Below, piece after piece: positions 61,297 to 64,000 of a DNA stretch of 64,000 nt (the first letter of the stretch is position 1; each line of letters begins with the position of its first letter). The stretch is taken from positions 288,191 through 352,190 of the forward strand of contig NZ_JBHSJJ010000007.1 in the NCBI RefSeq assembly GCF_042652345.1, in the 5' to 3' direction. The position numbers were made by a program, and so were the translations under genes. Source of the stretch: Negadavirga shengliensis. Its GTDB lineage: Bacteria; Bacteroidota; Bacteroidia; Cytophagales; Cyclobacteriaceae. Below the pieces are notes generated by a model, which was not told where the DNA came from, ran no database searches, and saw only the letters and a list, made by a program, of their open reading frames with translations.

Positions 61297-62367
61297 TTAC
61301 CATCTGTGATTTCGCTTCCATCTGTTGCGACGTGGCCTTCTTCTTTGGTCGTCGTCGCTTCCGGAATCATCATTGTCAACTTCTGAAGAATCATCATTGT
61401 TATCTTCGTCTTCATCAGAAGAGGAATCACCTGACGAATCCCCGTTATCACCGGATGAGTCATCTGAACCACTATCTGAATCACCACCTGAACTTCCTGA
61501 ATCATTATTTCCGGAATCGCTCGTGGTATCATCATCTTGTTCTTCAGATCCTTCATTAGTCTCATTGTATGCCATCAATTCATAGTCTGTCCTGCTGTCA
61601 CCTACTTTTACATTATCATAATACAGTACCCTCCTGCTGGTAGTGGTTTTCTCATCTGCCCATTTGGATTTGTAGATGCCGATTTTCCATTTAGGCAGGT
61701 CATCATCATTTATATTCCTACCCTTTCTGTCTAAAAGTTTCTCATCATTTAACCATACTTCTGTCAACCCATCACTCCCATAGGAATGGATCATGTGTAT
61801 CACAAAACTATTCCATGACTCTTTTTTTATCGATCCTAGGTCAAAATCCTCCCTTTGGCCATTTATATAATACCTCCACAAAAATCTTCCATTTTTTATA
61901 CGAATCGAAGCTGAAGCATTACCGCTTTGGTGCCATTGGTTAATAACTTCATCGTCATCCTCATCAACATAGTCTTTAGGCACATACAGATCAAAACTAT
62001 ACCAGGTATCTTTTTCAATGTGGCCGTCTTCGCCTTTCACGATGGTCACCTCAGCCCTGCGGCTTCCTTTTACAATGGGATCATTATCCCTTAGTTCGAA
62101 ACGGGCAGCCTTTTCTCCCGAGTAGCCGGGCTTGGATACGGAAGTCAACGAATGATCTGCACCCAGCTCATGACCATGGGCGTCCTCCAAAGGCTCCCCT
62201 GATTCAAAATCGTCGTAGAAAATGAAGCTGGAAGAAGTTGCGGTGGCAAGGAGTAGTGGCGATTCCTCGGCTATGGGTTCCTCCTGTTGAGTGAGGTCAC
62301 AGGCAAAAAAACCTGAGATCAGAATTGAACACATGAATAGGTTGGTGATTTTTTGGTGTTTTTTCAT
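61297..62367 (-). CDS. Lipoprotein polysaccharide-lyase-like paralog with acidic Ser/Asp tail
   Basis: A 356-residue paralog of the 59615 protein. The ATG at 62367 (MKKHQKITNLF) gives a lipoprotein signal with a lipobox-like LISGFFAC, so it is probably outer-membrane or surface lipidated. The lyase-like domain shares EKAARFELRDNDPIVKGSRRA, VINQWHQSGNAS and WKIGIYKSKWADE with its neighbour. From about residue 255 it becomes a Ser/Asp/Gly-rich low-complexity tract, ending in a very basic Q-R-R-R-P-R-R tail. A second frame (stop at 61137) stays open through the tract and gives a less biased C-terminus, so a slippage frameshift is possible. Confidence 0.7.
   Translation of the reverse strand: MKKHQKITNLFMCSILISGFFACDLTQQEEPIAEESPLLLATATSSSFIFYDDFESGEPLEDAHGHELGADHSLTSVSKPGYSGEKAARFELRDNDPIVKGSRRAEVTIVKGEDGHIEKDTWYSFDLYVPKDYVDEDDDEVINQWHQSGNASASIRIKNGRFLWRYYINGQREDFDLGSIKKESWNSFVIHMIHSYGSDGLTEVWLNDEKLLDRKGRNINDDDLPKWKIGIYKSKWADEKTTTSRRVLYYDNVKVGDSRTDYELMAYNETNEGSEEQDDDTTSDSGNNDSGSSGGDSDSGSDDSSGDNGDSSGDSSSDEDEDNNDDSSEVDNDDSGSDDDQRRRPRRNRWKRNHRW
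61370..61560 (-). repeat. Ser/Asp-coding low-complexity tract
   Basis: Simple-sequence DNA made of repeated GAT/TCA/GGA-type codons, open in more than one frame. Such tracts are prone to slippage and can change the C-terminus of the encoded lipoprotein. Confidence 0.6.
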
Positions 62368-62406
62368 ATTAAGAAAATATAAACAGTGATAAATATTTTC
62401 CTGCAT

Positions 62407-63221
62407 TCCTTACCAATTGGATACCACAAAAGCCAATGGCAAAAGTCATTGATTTTTATAATACATTAAATTGGACTACAAGGAGCAGAATCCGATTTTT
62501 GAATTTGTTCGAAAAACCGTAAAATAAAAACTCATAAAAAACTATACATCTCCCATCATATACAATTATATGTAGATACATTTATTGTTTGCCATAAAAT
62601 TATAAACCCCACATGTTTTTTATAAAATATTTTTTTATATCATCAAAATGGCAAATTAAGCATATTTTCGTACTGACATGTATTTTGAATTAGCACTGTC
62701 CAACTGCAAACATCACAGACAAATATTTTTTTTTAGAACATATTAAAAAATATATAAAAAGTTTTATGATTACCTGCCTTATAATTGTATAAAATTATTT
62801 GTTTATCAAGGTCAAAATTCTCCCTTTTGATTTTTTTTTTATATCTAGCTCATAACTAAAAAAAATATAAACAAACTTAATTTATGGTAAGAAACCGGCA
62901 CTTCCACAAATATCCACAATTGCTGTGACAATATTCCTTGGAAATAAAAGTAACTGTTACAAATATTTCCCAAATTAGCGTTTAGACATTATAATATAAT
63001 CGTATTTAAATGATGTTAAACAAAAAATAAAATAAAAATATAAAATGGGTATACCCTACCCATGATGAGTAAAGTATACCCATAAATATCTATGTAATAA
63101 TACAATAATAAAATGGATAGTTACATATTAAACCGACCTAATCAAATCATCCACTACTGGTAAACGTAAATTAAAGTTATAAGTTCAGCATTAATGGATT
63201 TATTTTATCAAATCATTTAAA
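62407..63221. other. Long AT-rich intergenic region
   Basis: About 800 bases, strongly A+T-rich, with no credible gene on either strand. The only clear structure is the inverted repeat at 63045-63083. The promoter of the lyase-like lipoprotein gene is expected in the left part. Confidence 0.4.
63045..63083 (-). terminator. Inverted repeat, probable terminator of the LamG/T9SS gene
   Basis: ATGGGTATAC (63045-63054) and GTATACCCAT (63074-63083) form a perfect 10-bp stem. On the minus strand it is followed by a T-rich run (TTTATATTTTTATTTTATTTTTT) and lies about 140 bases past the stop of the 63222 gene. An operator is the alternative. Confidence 0.5.
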
Positions 63222-64000
63222 TTATTTCTTTAGAAAACGAAGCCATTCTATCTTTTCCGGGGTGCGGAGTAAAATGCTATAAACCCCTGAACTCAAACCT
63301 TGATTACTTAAATCTATCATCAAGTTTGATCCGTCAACCTCAACTTCAGCTTGATAACCTATCCTCCCTGCAACATCATATATTGTAACATTCAAAGCCC
63401 CCTGAACCATCTTATCAAATTGTATATTTAATTGATTGTCAACAGGATTTGGATAAAGCCGGGATTTTCCCTCTCTTCTGTTTTTCATTACAGGATCCTC
63501 CAGGGATGATTCCTCTTCATCCGGATCGACTGCAAGTCTTAAATTAACAGGTTGCTGATTGTTAAACACCTGATTGATCTGACTCGCACTAAGGGCTTGA
63601 TTGTAAATTCTTATTTCATCCAGAGCCCCCTGGAACCGGAGACCTTCACCCCAGGACCCTATCGTCAGCACACCATTATTGTTCAGTATAGCAGTAGGCG
63701 TAGCAGCCGTCAGGGAATTATCTTCTATACCATTCAGATAGATTTTCATCGTCTGCCCATCGAAGGTCGCCGCCACGTGCATCCATGTGGAACCATTGGA
63801 AGGATAGCTCCCGTTGGACAGCAGGTGGTAAGTAAGGCCATGGGCATCCCAGTTGAGCCAAAACTCTATTCTGCCAGAACTTGTCGTGTTGATCTCATAG
63901 CCGTTCAGCGTGGATTTGTTCACGATTGATTTGGTCTGCCGCACAGCCGGACGGATCCATGCCGACAAAGTAATGGCCTCGGTGATGTTCAGGGAAGAGT
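63222..64000 (-). CDS. LamG-domain protein with C-terminal T9SS sorting domain (5' end outside window)
   Basis: The C-terminal 259 residues of a larger secreted protein; the frame is open to the window edge, reading SLNITEAITLSAWIRPA as the start of a LamG (concanavalin-like) domain. This domain shows WMHVAATFDGQTMKIYLNG and GALDEIRIYNQALSASQI. The last about 80 residues are a type A T9SS sorting domain: SRLYPNPVDNQLNIQF, VTIYDVAGRIGY and GLSSGVYSILLRT ending WLRFLKK. Such proteins are secreted by the type IX system and attached to or released from the surface. Probably a carbohydrate-binding or -degrading enzyme. Confidence 0.9.
   Translation of the reverse strand, partial: SSLNITEAITLSAWIRPAVRQTKSIVNKSTLNGYEINTTSSGRIEFWLNWDAHGLTYHLLSNGSYPSNGSTWMHVAATFDGQTMKIYLNGIEDNSLTAATPTAILNNNGVLTIGSWGEGLRFQGALDEIRIYNQALSASQINQVFNNQQPVNLRLAVDPDEEESSLEDPVMKNRREGKSRLYPNPVDNQLNIQFDKMVQGALNVTIYDVAGRIGYQAEVEVDGSNLMIDLSNQGLSSGVYSILLRTPEKIEWLRFLKK

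Overview
The window reads as a Bacteroidota chromosome, most likely a marine-type Cytophagales/Cyclobacteriaceae member. This is inferred from several signs: a C-terminal type IX secretion sorting tail, an UpxY-type NusG paralog, single-domain ManC with Gmd/Fcl, a short SSB, a two-lipoyl pyruvate dehydrogenase E2, and promoters fitting the Bacteroidota -33 TTG / -7 TAnnTTTG pattern. No tRNA, rRNA, CRISPR array or intact insertion sequence was seen.

Layout. (1) 1-3028, minus strand: GDP-mannose/GDP-L-fucose pathway (manC, fcl, gmd cut by the window edge). (2) 3328-5727: an UpxY/NusG-like antiterminator and a GH15 glycosidase. (3) 5.7-7.6 kb: a decaying accessory patch with degenerate direct repeats, an intact XRE antitoxin beside a HigB toxin broken by frameshifts, and a frameshifted dinD. 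(4) 7.7-14.7 kb: housekeeping genes (zinc-ribbon protein, ssb, Dabb protein, hslV, pdhC, YheT-type hydrolase, SRAP protein, MBL hydrolase) plus an aldo/keto reductase remnant. (5) 15.4-29.9 kb: polysaccharide locus 1, with BY-kinase/Wzc, GT14, Wzx, Wzy, GT2, two GT4-like enzymes, a PssD/PssE pair, a Gfo/Idh oxidoreductase with a TIM-barrel-like partner, a deacetylase and a second GT14. Upstream lie a dyad array, a promoter candidate and a hairpin-rich leader. (6) 29.9-30.9 kb: a long spacer holding a candidate structured RNA that ends in an intrinsic terminator. (7) 30.9-56.5 kb: polysaccharide locus 2, with a second BY-kinase/Wzc, Wzx, two P-loop kinase-like proteins (one fused to a nucleotidyltransferase-like domain), Wzy, three GT4 enzymes, a DUF354 protein, a tandem family of five large GNAT/FemAB-like acyltransferases with remnants of two more, an MBOAT O-acyltransferase, an SGNH-like protein and an AsnB-type amidotransferase. 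(8) 56.5-62.4 kb, minus strand: formyltransferase-like, PRMT-like methyltransferase, polysaccharide deacetylase and two paralogous polysaccharide-lyase-like proteins. (9) 63.2-64.0 kb: the C-terminal part of a LamG protein with a T9SS sorting domain.

How the parts fit. Both loci look Wzx/Wzy-dependent, each with its own co-polymerase kinase, flippase and polymerase. Neither an outer-membrane Wza nor an initiating undecaprenyl-phosphate sugar transferase is visible, so these must come from elsewhere. GDP-fucose from the left end could feed either glycan. Locus 2 and the opposing minus-strand operon are rich in decoration enzymes (acyl-, O-acyl-, formyl-, methyl- and amidotransferases, deacetylase) and carry lyase-like proteins.

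The most unusual content is the tandem two-domain acyltransferase family (43.0-52.1 kb), which shows clear birth-and-death evolution and sits in a visibly more AT-rich block (about 38.6-50.4 kb). Next are the candidate structured RNA at about 30.13-30.40 kb and the dyad array at 15122-15169. All assignments come from reading the sequence; no database search or folding program was run.
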